A stretch of 64,000 nt of DNA from Lachnoanaerobaculum sp. OBRC5-5 (GCF_000296385.1 NZ_JH815185.1:2360021-2424020); one strand, 5' to 3'. Positions 18,770-28,082 are shown, numbered from the stretch's first letter. The notes: generated by a model not told the origin, from the sequence alone. Made by a program: numbers and translations.

Positions 18770-19765
18770 ATGGATGCTGATAAATTAAAGATTCAAAAAA
18801 TAGAAAGTTTTTTAAAACAATTTCAAAGCTATATTGCGCTGATAATTATAGTAGTGGTGGCTACACTTATAAATATTAAGGATGGAGAAAATGTATTCTT
18901 AAGTGTCCCAAACCTTATGAATGTACTTCGTGCAGTTTCAGAAACCGGTATTATTGCCATAGGTATGACAATGATACTTATCTTAGGAGACATCGATCTG
19001 TCTGTAGGTTCGATTGTGGGACTGGTATCCACGGGCTGTGCCTCACTTATGGTAAGAAACGGACTTGGAATGTTTCCGGCAGTGCTTTTAAGTTTACTTA
19101 TAGGCGCTCTGTACGGTTTATTTAACGGATTATGTGTTACAAAGCTTAAACTTCAGGCTTTTATAGTTACGCTTGCAAGTATGAATATTGCAAGAGGTTT
19201 GGCAAGATTTTGGTCAAACGGAGTCGGAATTCCTTTGGCATATGGTGAAGGAGAGGGATTTGCACCTCCTGCCTTCGGATTATTGCAGGAAAAGGCCTTC
19301 GGAGTGATACCTGCACCTGTAATTATATTTATAAGCTTACTTTTGATCTTTCAATGTGTGCTTTCAAAGACATCTTTCGGAAGAAAGGTTTACGCAATCG
19401 GTGGAAACAAAAATGCGTCCTATCTTGCAGGTATACCTGTAGACAGAATAAAGATAATAGCATTTATGCTTTGCAGTATGTTATCTGCGGTAGCGGCTAT
19501 GATACATGCGGCACAGATAAGTCAGGGCGGACCTAATGAAGGTATAGGATATGAGCTCAATGCTGTGGCGGCCTGTGCTATAGGCGGAACTTCACTTGCC
19601 GGCGGAAAAGGAACAATGATAGGCACCTTGGTAGGTGCGATAATCCTCGGATTACTTGACAATGTGCTTGGACTTAAGGGAGTCAATTCAAATTTACAGT
19701 TGATGGTAAAGGGACTTATTATAATTGTTGCAGTATTTATGCAATCTGAAAGAAAATCTGATTAG
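18770..19765 (+). CDS. Sugar ABC transporter permease (CUT2 family)
   Basis: 331 aa with about 8-10 hydrophobic segments. The family motif GDIDLSVGSIVGL is present, as is the conserved loop GGNKNASYLAGIPVDRIKI with the downstream AACAIGGTSLAGGKGTM-type stretch. It would form a homodimer with the two-NBD ATPase, as only one permease gene is present. It lies between the ATPase (3-nt gap) and the binding-protein gene (73-nt gap). Confidence 0.95.
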   Translation: MDADKLKIQKIESFLKQFQSYIALIIIVVVATLINIKDGENVFLSVPNLMNVLRAVSETGIIAIGMTMILILGDIDLSVGSIVGLVSTGCASLMVRNGLGMFPAVLLSLLIGALYGLFNGLCVTKLKLQAFIVTLASMNIARGLARFWSNGVGIPLAYGEGEGFAPPAFGLLQEKAFGVIPAPVIIFISLLLIFQCVLSKTSFGRKVYAIGGNKNASYLAGIPVDRIKIIAFMLCSMLSAVAAMIHAAQISQGGPNEGIGYELNAVAACAIGGTSLAGGKGTMIGTLVGAIILGLLDNVLGLKGVNSNLQLMVKGLIIIVAVFMQSERKSD

Positions 19766-19838
19766 AACTCTTTATACCGGAAAACGGTATTATAAAATAC
19801 AGTCTGAAAAGGACAGACATAATAGGAAGGAGAATCGT

Positions 19839-20885
19839 ATGATGAAAAAAGGTTTTAAGAGAATGTTAGGACTCGGTTTGGCGGCAGTTTGTGCATTCGG
19901 ATTGACTGCTTGTGCCGGTGGAGGTCAGAGTGCTTCTACAACAGCGGCTCAAAGCGAGGAGGCAAAGAGTGAGGCCGGAGAGAGTAAGAGCGAGGGGGCA
20001 ACAGCACAGAAGAAGGAATTTGTGATAGGTATGTCACAGTGTAATCTTGGTGAGCCATGGCGTGTGGCAATGAATGACCAGATCAAGATGGCGGCTGAAA
20101 AGCATCCTGAATTCAAGGTTATCTATGCCGATGCGGCTCAGGATAACTCAAAGCAGATAGCGGATATTCAAAACTTTATACAGCAGAAAGTGGATCTTAT
20201 CATTACTTCACCAAATGAGGCAACACCGCTTACAAATGTAGTTAAGGAAGCTTATGAAGCCGGAATTCCCGTAATACTGTTGGATCGTAAGATTGACGGA
20301 GATACATATACTCAGTTTATAGGTGCCGACAATGTGGATATGGGTAGGGTTGCAGGAGAATATGTAGCCAATACTCTCTTAAAAGACGGCGGAAAAGTTT
20401 GTGAGATCAAGGGACTTGAGGGTACTTCAGGCGGAATCGACAGAGATAAGGGATTTAGAGAAGGTATTGCATCAAATCCTAAGGTTGAGATTGTTGCGGT
20501 AAACAATGCAGACTGGTTAAGAGAAAAAGCTATAACAGTGGCTGAAGAAATGTTACAGACAAATAAGGAAATCGATCTTTTCATAGCATTAAACGATCCT
20601 ATGGCTGAGGGTGCATATATCGCGGCAAAGCAGGCAGGAAGAGAGAAGGATATCATGTTTGTAGGATTTGACGGTTTGCCAACTCCTGACGGTGGAATAA
20701 AGAGTGTTATCGATAAGAGAATCAGCATGACACAGGTATATCCTACAGGTGGTGCAGAGGCTATTCAGAGTGCATATGAGTTACTCGTTGAAGGCAAGGA
20801 ACTTGAGAAAAATATTACTCTAAAGTCGGAGGTTGTAGTTCCTGAAAATGCTGAAGAGCTCTTGACAAAATACGGCGGAAAATAA
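19839..20885 (+). CDS. Sugar-binding lipoprotein (RbsB/YtfQ-type)
   Basis: 348 aa starting at the ATG at 19839 (AGGAAGGAG site); a longer in-frame reading from 19725 overlaps the permease and is rejected. A lipobox LTAC gives Cys anchoring after a ~25-residue signal, then a Ser/Glu-rich tether. The periplasmic-binding fold (peripla_BP_4) shows IGMSQCNLGEPWRVAMN, QIADIQNFIQQKVDLIITSP, IPVILLDRKIDGD and FIGADNVDMGRVAGEY. The WR and DRKI segments resemble the galactofuranose-binding YtfQ group more than RbsB. Ligand assignment is tentative. Confidence 0.92.
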   Translation: MMKKGFKRMLGLGLAAVCAFGLTACAGGGQSASTTAAQSEEAKSEAGESKSEGATAQKKEFVIGMSQCNLGEPWRVAMNDQIKMAAEKHPEFKVIYADAAQDNSKQIADIQNFIQQKVDLIITSPNEATPLTNVVKEAYEAGIPVILLDRKIDGDTYTQFIGADNVDMGRVAGEYVANTLLKDGGKVCEIKGLEGTSGGIDRDKGFREGIASNPKVEIVAVNNADWLREKAITVAEEMLQTNKEIDLFIALNDPMAEGAYIAAKQAGREKDIMFVGFDGLPTPDGGIKSVIDKRISMTQVYPTGGAEAIQSAYELLVEGKELEKNITLKSEVVVPENAEELLTKYGGK

Positions 20886-20926
20886 GAAAAGCGTGACGGT
20901 TTAAAAGTAAATAATGAATCCAAAAA

Positions 20927-20960
20927 GGGGGAGCAGATTTTGATATGCTCCTCTTTTTTG
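20927..20960 (+). terminator. Intrinsic terminator between the ABC operon and the sensor genes
   Basis: Stem GGGGAGCA/TGCTCCTC (one G-T pair) around a GATTTTGATA loop, then six T. It separates the transporter transcript from the kinase/regulator genes, or permits partial read-through. Confidence 0.85.
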
Positions 20961-21046
20961 TATCCTCGGTTTTGCTGTCATATTCAGTGCTTAAAAACTG
21001 ATATAAATTTACGGTTCATATGATACAATTAATAAGAGGTGGTAGT

Positions 21047-22771
21047 ATGAAAAGAGATCTTCTGATATTTCAGGGGGCCATGATTTTATTTGTGGCGGTA
21101 ATGCTGACTTTGGCAGGAAACTATATTTACAAAAAAGAGATGCTCCGTTCAAGGATGGGCTATATTACAGAATTACAAAGGCAACTTGCGCATTCTTTTG
21201 AGGTGAAGATACAATCTGTGGATGATACATTACAGATTCTGTCGGAAACATCAGAGATTAAAAATTGTCTTTACACAAAAGATAAAGAAACCAAAATCTA
21301 TCGTGAGCAGGCTGTACGTGATATTTTTGATGCTTATGAGAAAATTCATGGTGATTATTTAAATATGATCCTTGTATATGGGGACGGAGAAGATTATATC
21401 TCAAATGATATGTACAGGCCGGTGCATGAAAGTTTCTATGGAGAGGATTGGTTTTTACAGGCGATACAGGAGGGAAGTGCCTACCGCTTTGACAGTGGAC
21501 TTAGAAATCTCCAAAGCTGGAAGCATTATGACAGTGACAGTTATATTTCAATTGCAAGATCGGTACAGGAGGGTGACAGGACTCTTGGAGTGCTGATGGT
21601 GGATGTTTCTGTGGGAGATTTCAAAGAGGCCTATCAGAATCTGGAAGCCGATACTGAAAACTTTTTCTTTTTAATGGATGACAGCGGAGAGATAATTCTA
21701 AGTCCTGTAAACAGGATAGTATATAGAGTTGATCCGAAGTGGTTTAAAGGTAATGAAGGCGTTGTGGTTTCCTCAATCGGTGATAAAAACTATAAATTTG
21801 TGTTTAATCGTTTTCGTGATAACAAACTTTTGATAGTAGGGGCATATGATATGGAGGAGGAAAGTAAAATTCCTCTTCGTATGACCAGGATTTCAATATT
21901 TATGGCGGGAGTCTGCTTTGTGGCTGCTATGATATGGTCGGTGTGTTATCTTTTGGAAATAACTAAGCCTTTAACAGAGCTTTCGGATTTGATGCAGTCG
22001 GCTTCTGACGGAAATCTTGATGTCAGATTTAAGAGAGAATCCAAAGAGGATATAAGAATCCTGGGAGATGCTTTCAATAAGATGGTGGAGAAGCTTAAAA
22101 CTCTGATGGAAATGATGAAGCTTGAACAAAAGCAAAAGCGTGAAGCGGAACTTTTGGTAATGCAGGAACAGATAAAACCTCATTTTTTATATAATACCTT
22201 GGATATGATTGCCTGGATGGCAAGAAAACATGGAGCAGGGGATATAGTGCATCTGATTGAAACCATGTCCGAGTTTTTCCGCATAAGTCTCAGCAAGGGC
22301 AAGGAGATGATTCCTTTAAAAGAGGAGCTTAAAATGATACAGGCTTATTTGGAGATTCAAAGTATGAGATATCAGGATCTTTTTTCCTATGAGATTTTCT
22401 GCTCACCGGATATAAGAGATGAGCTTATACTCAGGATGTGTCTTCAGCCATTGGTTGAGAACTGTTTGTATCACGGTATTAAAGAATCGGACAATCCACA
22501 TGCAAAAATAATGATATCTGCAGAGGCGGTTAGAGGAGGAATGCGTATACAGATAAGAGATAACGGATGTGAGATGGGAGAGGAGGTCATGGAGCAGCTA
22601 AACTCTTGTTTAAAGGCAAATGACTGGGAAAACTGGAAGGGCGGATTCGGTGTAAAAAATGTAGGAAGAAGGCTGTGGCACAGCTTTGCAAAGGGTAGCG
22701 GATTGCATTACTCAAAAGATGAAAACGGTTATACAGTGGCAACTTTACTGATTTTAAAAGAAGATGAGTAA
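21047..22771 (+). CDS. YesM-type sensor histidine kinase
   Basis: 574 aa from the ATG at 21047, which is correctly spaced from GAGGTGG. Helix 1 spans about 10-28, an extracellular Cache-like sensor about 30-280, and helix 2 about 283-304. HAMP follows. The His_kinase domain (PF06580) has the acceptor His379 in QIKPHFLYNTLDMIAW. The ATPase lobe shows QPLVENCLYHGI and a slightly altered G1 box, RDNGCEMGEE in place of the usual DNGxGM. With the next two genes it forms a sensory set that adjoins the sugar importer and probably controls it. Confidence 0.93.
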   Translation: MKRDLLIFQGAMILFVAVMLTLAGNYIYKKEMLRSRMGYITELQRQLAHSFEVKIQSVDDTLQILSETSEIKNCLYTKDKETKIYREQAVRDIFDAYEKIHGDYLNMILVYGDGEDYISNDMYRPVHESFYGEDWFLQAIQEGSAYRFDSGLRNLQSWKHYDSDSYISIARSVQEGDRTLGVLMVDVSVGDFKEAYQNLEADTENFFFLMDDSGEIILSPVNRIVYRVDPKWFKGNEGVVVSSIGDKNYKFVFNRFRDNKLLIVGAYDMEEESKIPLRMTRISIFMAGVCFVAAMIWSVCYLLEITKPLTELSDLMQSASDGNLDVRFKRESKEDIRILGDAFNKMVEKLKTLMEMMKLEQKQKREAELLVMQEQIKPHFLYNTLDMIAWMARKHGAGDIVHLIETMSEFFRISLSKGKEMIPLKEELKMIQAYLEIQSMRYQDLFSYEIFCSPDIRDELILRMCLQPLVENCLYHGIKESDNPHAKIMISAEAVRGGMRIQIRDNGCEMGEEVMEQLNSCLKANDWENWKGGFGVKNVGRRLWHSFAKGSGLHYSKDENGYTVATLLILKEDE

Positions 22772-22789
22772 AAAAGCCCGGAGGTGAGA

Positions 22790-23500
22790 ATGAAAAAAGT
22801 ATTGATTGCGGATGATGAACCTATGATCAGAGAAGGATTGGCAGAAATGCTTATGTCCTTTGATCTTGGATTAAATATTGTAGGTAAAGCAAAGAACGGA
22901 GTGGAAGCCCTCAGTATGGCCAAAACTTTAGGACCGGATATTATACTGGCGGATATTTGTATGCCTAGGCTTTCAGGACTGGATTTTATAAGCAAGCTTC
23001 GTGAAGTCGAACAGACCAAAACAGACATTATTATTATCTCGGGATTTCATGAATTTGAATATGCCAGACAGGCTATTTCTCTGGGTGTAAGGGAGTATCT
23101 TTTAAAGCCTATCAAAGAAGAGGAGTTAAAATCCGTTCTTGAAAGATTGCAAGTTCCTTTTAAGGAGATAAAAAAGCAGAAGAAAGGTTTTGTGTCGGAC
23201 TGTTTGGAACTTTTAAAAGAGCAATATACAAACAGAGATATGGACTTAAAATATGCGGCGGAAAAGCTTTTTGTAAGTCCTGATTATCTTTCACATAAGC
23301 TGAAGGAAGAAACGGGACTGCCTTTTTCACAGTGGCTGGTAAAGCTTAGGATTCAAAGAGCGGCTGAACTTTTAGAGACCGGAGAGTATTCCGTAAATGC
23401 GGTTGCCGATATGGTGGGATTTGCAAACCAGCATTACTTCTCAACGGTATTTAAACAGTATATGGGGAAATCACCGAAGCAATACGGAGGAGGAGTATGA
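22790..23500 (+). CDS. YesN/AraC-type response regulator
   Basis: 236 aa from the ATG at 22790, which has CGGAGGTGAG at the right distance; the GTG at 22784 lies inside that site. The receiver domain shows DDE at 9-11, phosphoacceptor Asp55 (IILADICMPRLSG) and LLKPIKEEEL. The C-terminal AraC domain has both helix-turn-helix motifs (LKYAAEKLFVSPDYLSHKLK and VNAVADMVGFANQHYFSTVF then KQYMGKSPKQY). It follows the kinase by 18 nt. The likely target is the upstream CUT2 operon. Confidence 0.95.
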   Translation: MKKVLIADDEPMIREGLAEMLMSFDLGLNIVGKAKNGVEALSMAKTLGPDIILADICMPRLSGLDFISKLREVEQTKTDIIIISGFHEFEYARQAISLGVREYLLKPIKEEELKSVLERLQVPFKEIKKQKKGFVSDCLELLKEQYTNRDMDLKYAAEKLFVSPDYLSHKLKEETGLPFSQWLVKLRIQRAAELLETGEYSVNAVADMVGFANQHYFSTVFKQYMGKSPKQYGGGV

Positions 23501-24393
23501 GAAAGATTCTTGCCCGTCCAAAAGAGCTGATACTTTTAGCTTTTATACTTGTTTGCATTTTAGGATTGTTTTTATCGGAAAAATTATACGGTGAAACTTA
23601 TGAAAAGGTGGAATCATACTCCTGCCTGATAGGACTTAGCTTGCCTGAGGTGGAGAATCCTTCACATGGAGCTTTGATGGAAGAATTACATTCTGAAATG
23701 AAGAATCGTGATCTTAATATGATAATGAAAGAAGCGGGAGGAGATTTCCTGCAACAATGTAAGGATATTAAGCAGCTGGCTGCCTACGGTGTGGATGTGA
23801 TGGTCATTTCACCGATAGATTCGGAAGCGGTAAGAGAGGCTATAAAGGAACTAAATATGCCGGTGATTATCTTGGAAAATCCGAAATTTTTTGATGCAGG
23901 CAGTGTGTATATGGAGTATGACGGCATTTGGGGCGGAAGAGCTCTGAGTCATATGATTTTTAATGAACATTCTGATGGAATTTTACTGCTTAGAGGTCCT
24001 GATTATGATCCTGTAAGCAGACAAAGGGAGGAAGCTTTTTTAGCCGGTCTTACTAAGGAGCAGAGAGAAAGCTTGACGATACTTGAAGTCGGACAAAACA
24101 GAGACGAGGCGGAGAGAGCCATGAAATATTTTCTTATTTCAAATACAGGTATAAAAGCGGTGGCGGGGCTGAGTTCACAGACATTATACGGTGCATATCT
24201 GGCGGCTGTAAAATTCAGAAATTTTGATATGGAATTTTACGGCATAGATAATGAGATGAGTATAAATAAGATTAGTGACGGAGACTTTCATTGGGTAGTA
24301 TATAACAGCATGGCAAAGAAAATACTTGATGTGGGAGAAGAGCTGTATCTTGGAAAAGAAGTTGAAAAAAAGATTGAAATAGGGGGGATGTAA
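23497..24393 (+). CDS. Membrane-anchored sugar-binding protein, probable sensory partner of YesM
   Basis: 298 aa, overlapping the regulator stop by 4 nt with a GGAGGAG site inside the regulator gene. An N-terminal helix (about 10-27) has no lipobox Cys, so the protein should be tethered by an uncleaved anchor. The rest is a periplasmic-binding fold (peripla_BP_4-like): LIGLSLPEVENPSHGALMEEL, VDVMVISPIDSEAVREAI, MPVIILENPKF, FYGIDNEMSINKI. It is not part of the transporter operon. In the known XylFII-LytS type of system a binding protein hands its sugar signal to the kinase; the same job is inferred here. Confidence 0.82.
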   Translation: MRKILARPKELILLAFILVCILGLFLSEKLYGETYEKVESYSCLIGLSLPEVENPSHGALMEELHSEMKNRDLNMIMKEAGGDFLQQCKDIKQLAAYGVDVMVISPIDSEAVREAIKELNMPVIILENPKFFDAGSVYMEYDGIWGGRALSHMIFNEHSDGILLLRGPDYDPVSRQREEAFLAGLTKEQRESLTILEVGQNRDEAERAMKYFLISNTGIKAVAGLSSQTLYGAYLAAVKFRNFDMEFYGIDNEMSINKISDGDFHWVVYNSMAKKILDVGEELYLGKEVEKKIEIGGM

Positions 24394-24577
24394 GCTGATA
24401 ATACCTGTATTCAATCAAAATGTAAATTTAGAATAAATAAAGGTTTATTTATAATTCATTTTTTTTGTTACAGATATATTGAAAATAAAACTTAAATATA
24501 AAGCAACAAAATAAATTAATAAAAACATGAAAATAATATACAAAACAGCAAGTTGTATATGTGGTCGTTGTGTAAGA

Positions 24578-24606
24578 TTGCGTTACGGATTTATTTAATT
24601 TATAAT
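24578..24606 (+). promoter_or_regulatory. Promoter of the PTS gene
   Basis: TTGCGT (24578-24583), a 17-bp spacer, and a perfect TATAAT (24601-24606), 50 nt before the start. The remaining upstream sequence (from 24394) is very AT-rich and contains no gene I can see. Confidence 0.7.
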
Positions 24607-24655
24607 ATACAAAGAAATTTAAGAAAAATGATAGTTTAGAATATGGAGGATATCT

Positions 24656-26605
24656 ATGGATTATCGCAAATCCGCCACAGAAGTACTGGCGGCGATAGGA
24701 GGAAGTTCAAATATTGCTTCAGCCGCACATTGTGCTACAAGATTACGTCTTGTAATTGTTGATAACGGTAAGGTTGACAAAAAGACCATTGAAAACATTG
24801 ACGGTGTAAAAGGCGTGTTTGAAGCTTCAGGACAGTTACAAATCATCTACGGTACAGGTACTGTAGATAAGGTTTATGATGAGTTCATACAAGTGGCCGG
24901 AATATCCGGAGCTACAAAAGAAGAGGCTAAGGCGGCTGCTGCAGCCAATACAAATATATTTCAGAGATTTATAAAGACTCTTGGAGATATTTTTGTTCCG
25001 ATAATACCTGCAATCGTTGCTTCAGGATTTTTGATGGGAATCATGAATGCATTGGACTTCATGGTGGCTAACGGATTTTTGAATATTGATACTTCATCAT
25101 CAATATATGTGTTTGCAAATCTGTTTTCTAATATTGCCTACATATTCCTGCCTATACTTATAGGATATTCGGCAGCGGGAGTATTTGGTGGAAATCAGTA
25201 TCTTGGTGCGGTTATCGGTATGATAATGATTCATCCGAATCTTACAAACGCATGGAATGTGGCAACGGCTACAGATATAGCAACTCAAAGTGTATTTTTC
25301 GGTCTTTGGAAAATCAAGATGGTAGGATACCAGGGACATGTTATTCCGATTATGATATCGGTGTGGGTAATGTGTCAGATAGAGAAGAGACTTCACAAAG
25401 TTGTACCTGCAATGTTTGATTTGTTTGTTACACCTCTTGTTTCGGTATTTGCAACAGGTTATCTTGCACTTGCAGCTATCGGACCGGTATTTGTGTTTGT
25501 TGAGAACGGATTTTTAAATGCGGTACAGCTTCTTATAGCAATACCTCTTGGAATCGGTTCATTTATAATGGGTGCTTTGTATGCTCCTACGGTTGTTATG
25601 GGTATTCATCATATGTATACCATTATAGACCTCGGACAGATTGCAAAATACGGTGTAACCTACTGGTTACCTCTTGCATCTGCAGCCAATATAGCACAGG
25701 GCGGTGCTTGTCTTGCAATAGCTGTTAAGTCAAAGGATCCTAAGATAAAGAGCCTTTGTTTCCCTTCATCACTTTCAGCATTTATGGGTATAACGGAGCC
25801 GGCTATATTCGGTGTTAACCTCAGATTCTTCAGACCTTTCCTTGCAGGATGCCTCGGAGGTGCTGTAGGTGCTATGTTTGTTTCCATTATTAAGCTTGGA
25901 GCAACAGGAACAGGTGTTACCGGAATATTCGGAATTTTACTTACACTCTCAAATCCTGTAGGATATATACTGATGTTTATTATATCAATGGCGGTTGCAT
26001 TTGCGGCAAGCTGGGTACTTACTCCGTCAAGCCTGATAGATGCAAATCTTGCTACTGAACCTGTGAAAGAAAATAAGAATGCCAAAGCTCTTGGAAGTGT
26101 AAATTCTGCAGAAGTGGATACAGGAGTAAGAGTAGAGATTAAGAAGGATGAGAATGCACCTGTAGAAGTTGAATCACCGCTTAGCGGAAAGATAGTTTCT
26201 ATGGAAGAGACCAAGGATGAGACTTTTATAGCAGGAATACTTGGAAAGGGTATATGTATTATACCTGACGGTGATACTGTATATGCACCTGATGACGGTA
26301 CTGTAATCGCCCTTATGGGACATGCTGTAGGTATGAAGCTTGATAACGGTGTGGAGCTTATAGTGCATGTAGGTGTAAATACGGTTGAACTTGGCGGAAA
26401 GCATTTTGAAGCATTGGTTGCAAACGGAGATAAGATAAAGAAGGGTCAGGCACTTATGAAGTTTGACTCAAAAGCAATTTCAGAGGCCGGATATCTTATG
26501 ACCACACCTGTACTTGTAACAAACAGTTTTGAATACAGTGATGTAACTTGCGCTCCTTTTGGGGATGTGTCAGTGGGTGATAAAGTGTTGACTGCAGTAA
26601 AATAG
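24656..26605 (+). CDS. PTS permease EIIBCA, sucrose/glucoside family
   Basis: 649 aa, a complete single-chain B-C-A permease. Domain IIB (1-80) has the phosphocysteine Cys26 (AAHCATRLRL). Domain IIC (about 105-465) carries the sucrose-branch segments MIHPNLTNAW, ALYAPTVVMGIHHMY, ANIAQGGA and FMGITEPAIFGVNLRF. Domain IIA (about 500-649) has the phosphohistidine in ELIVHVGVNTVEL. The segments around HHMY and GITEPAIFGVNLR look most like clostridial ScrA; trehalose or another glucoside is possible. No sucrose hydrolase, fructokinase or antiterminator is adjacent, so substrate identity is open. Confidence 0.88.
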   Translation: MDYRKSATEVLAAIGGSSNIASAAHCATRLRLVIVDNGKVDKKTIENIDGVKGVFEASGQLQIIYGTGTVDKVYDEFIQVAGISGATKEEAKAAAAANTNIFQRFIKTLGDIFVPIIPAIVASGFLMGIMNALDFMVANGFLNIDTSSSIYVFANLFSNIAYIFLPILIGYSAAGVFGGNQYLGAVIGMIMIHPNLTNAWNVATATDIATQSVFFGLWKIKMVGYQGHVIPIMISVWVMCQIEKRLHKVVPAMFDLFVTPLVSVFATGYLALAAIGPVFVFVENGFLNAVQLLIAIPLGIGSFIMGALYAPTVVMGIHHMYTIIDLGQIAKYGVTYWLPLASAANIAQGGACLAIAVKSKDPKIKSLCFPSSLSAFMGITEPAIFGVNLRFFRPFLAGCLGGAVGAMFVSIIKLGATGTGVTGIFGILLTLSNPVGYILMFIISMAVAFAASWVLTPSSLIDANLATEPVKENKNAKALGSVNSAEVDTGVRVEIKKDENAPVEVESPLSGKIVSMEETKDETFIAGILGKGICIIPDGDTVYAPDDGTVIALMGHAVGMKLDNGVELIVHVGVNTVELGGKHFEALVANGDKIKKGQALMKFDSKAISEAGYLMTTPVLVTNSFEYSDVTCAPFGDVSVGDKVLTAVK

Positions 26606-26614
26606 TATTATAAT

Positions 26615-26655
26615 AAAAGAGGCTGTCGAAATTATTTTTCGACAACCTCTTTTTA
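26615..26655. terminator. Bidirectional intrinsic terminator
   Basis: GAGGCTGTCGAA and TTCGACAACCTC pair with one mismatch; A and T tracts flank both sides. It serves the PTS gene and the convergent minus-strand gene, whose stop codon (26653-26655) lies inside it. Confidence 0.88.
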
Positions 26656-27141
26656 CATAAATGCCCTCGGAGCTACACGCTTTATCATATCGAGCATATG
26701 ATCATCAGGTGTGACAAACAGCAAAATATTCTCACCGTTATTCGGGAAGATAAGACAATAGGAAGATGCCATATCTCCTGTGGAGCAGTCTGTTTTCTTA
26801 CCGTTTCTTTGGCCGTTCATCTTAGGTGATGAAGTAGGGAAAGCTGTTTCCAATGTCTTAAGATCGACATTAAGTACATTCTTTCTCTTTGTCTTATTGT
26901 ATATAGCATCAATAGTCAGATCGGCATTCAATAAAGAATATTCATACTCTACGGATATTCTCGGATAAACCATATAATAAAATACAAAACCGAGTCCTAC
27001 GGCAAGTATTAGGGCAAACTGGATATATAGTGAGAGTATAAGTGTGAATACTATTGCAACAATATTGACTGCCGAGAGAATAATTGCTGTAGTATCAGGT
27101 TTATTCTTTTTTATAAGTAATTCATAAAATGTATCATTCAT
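26653..27141 (-). CDS. Small membrane protein of unknown function
   Basis: 162 aa. Two adjacent hydrophobic segments (about 16-36 and 39-58, AIILSAVNIVAIVFTLILSL then FALILAVGLGFVFYYMVYP) are followed by a soluble C-terminal domain with strand-rich EYEYSLLNADLTIDAIYNKTKR and FPNNGENILLFVTPDD. It resembles conserved uncharacterised Lachnospiraceae proteins (I recall a DUF6106-like pattern, not verified). The start overlaps the regulator stop by 8 nt, so it should be translated from the same mRNA. Confidence 0.75.
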   Translation of the reverse strand: MNDTFYELLIKKNKPDTTAIILSAVNIVAIVFTLILSLYIQFALILAVGLGFVFYYMVYPRISVEYEYSLLNADLTIDAIYNKTKRKNVLNVDLKTLETAFPTSSPKMNGQRNGKKTDCSTGDMASSYCLIFPNNGENILLFVTPDDHMLDMIKRVAPRAFM

Positions 27142-27988
27142 TGTTTTTCACCTTCAAAAAATTTGTAATAAGTATGGCGGTATTAAATATATTTGCACCT
27201 TCAAAGGTCTTTATATCAATACCGTATTTTTTTTCTATTTGCTCTATTCTGTAAACAAGAGTATTTCTATGCATATGCATATATCTTGCGGTTTCCGCAA
27301 TACTTAAATTGTGACGAATAAAAGTATTCACAAGCTGCATTGTATCATCATCTATTACTTCACCTATATGATTTTTCAGAAACTTTTCACATACGGATTT
27401 CGGAATATTATAAATAAGCTCACCGGCTCCAAGATCACCGGGACCGATTATTTTTTTGTCCGAATAAAAGATCCGGCTTATAGTCAGGGCCTGACTGAGC
27501 TCTGAATATTCCTTTGTCAAAAGAGATAAATCGGTAAATATATCACTATATGCAATATATGCTCCGGTCATTCCTTCCGTCTCTATAACATCTATAAGAG
27601 GGTGTGCAATATTGTCTTCGCCAAGATATAAAAAGCATATATGAGTGGAATCCGTTATACAAAGATATTCGGAGCTCTTTCCGGGATATAGTGAGGTGAT
27701 TATCTTTGTAATATTATCATCGACTTTTGTCGGCACATATATAAGATACAGGCGCATTTTGGTTTCAGGTTTTATACCCAGTGCCTTTATGGCGTTTACC
27801 TGTTCCTTATAGGGATAAAAGCCGCTAAGTATATTCAAAAGAAGATTTGCACTTGAATATTTCTCCTTGTATGCAGCGGAAAGTTTTTTTAAATCTATAA
27901 GATCTATTTCATCTTCATTCTCAATACGAAGCTTTATTCCCGTCAGTTTATATATTTTATTTAATTCGTTTTTAAAGTCATTATTCAT
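27134..27988 (-). CDS. PucR/CdaR-type transcriptional regulator
   Basis: 284 aa. The C-terminal helix-turn-helix (PucR HTH_30) is clear: FIRHNLSIAETARYMHMHRN then TLVYRIEQIEKKYGID. The N-terminal ~200 residues resemble the GGDEF-like/sensor part of CdaR-family proteins but no ligand motif is recognisable. The start is placed at 27988 rather than 27994 because no ribosome site is present and the promoter's predicted start point falls at that ATG. It is encoded next to msmK and between two sugar-uptake loci, so control of one of them is a reasonable but untested guess. Confidence 0.85.
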   Translation of the reverse strand: MNNDFKNELNKIYKLTGIKLRIENEDEIDLIDLKKLSAAYKEKYSSANLLLNILSGFYPYKEQVNAIKALGIKPETKMRLYLIYVPTKVDDNITKIITSLYPGKSSEYLCITDSTHICFLYLGEDNIAHPLIDVIETEGMTGAYIAYSDIFTDLSLLTKEYSELSQALTISRIFYSDKKIIGPGDLGAGELIYNIPKSVCEKFLKNHIGEVIDDDTMQLVNTFIRHNLSIAETARYMHMHRNTLVYRIEQIEKKYGIDIKTFEGANIFNTAILITNFLKVKNNE

Positions 27989-27994
27989 AAGCAT

Positions 27995-28023
27995 ATTATA
28001 GCTTTAAATAATGACTTGGTCAA
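27995..28023 (-). promoter_or_regulatory. Promoter giving a leaderless mRNA for the PucR-type regulator
   Basis: Reading the minus strand: TTGACC (28023-28018), exactly 17 bp, then TATAAT (28000-27995). Six bases later comes ATG at 27988, the usual start-point distance. No Shine-Dalgarno sequence can fit. Confidence 0.75.
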
Positions 28024-28040
28024 AAGCATTTTGCCATAAT

Positions 28041-28066
28041 AAAATAAAGGGGTAATAATTACCCCC
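28041..28066 (-). terminator. Intrinsic terminator after msmK
   Basis: The palindrome GGGGTAATAATTACCCC (28049-28065) is followed on the minus strand by CTTTATTTTATT. It sits between msmK and the regulator promoter. Confidence 0.8.
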
Positions 28067-28082
28067 TTATCATAAAAACAAA

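Noticed and set aside
24656-26605. Firm assignment of the PTS permease to sucrose
   Set aside because: Motifs favour the sucrose branch, but the absence of a hydrolase or kinase neighbour leaves trehalose or other glucosides possible.
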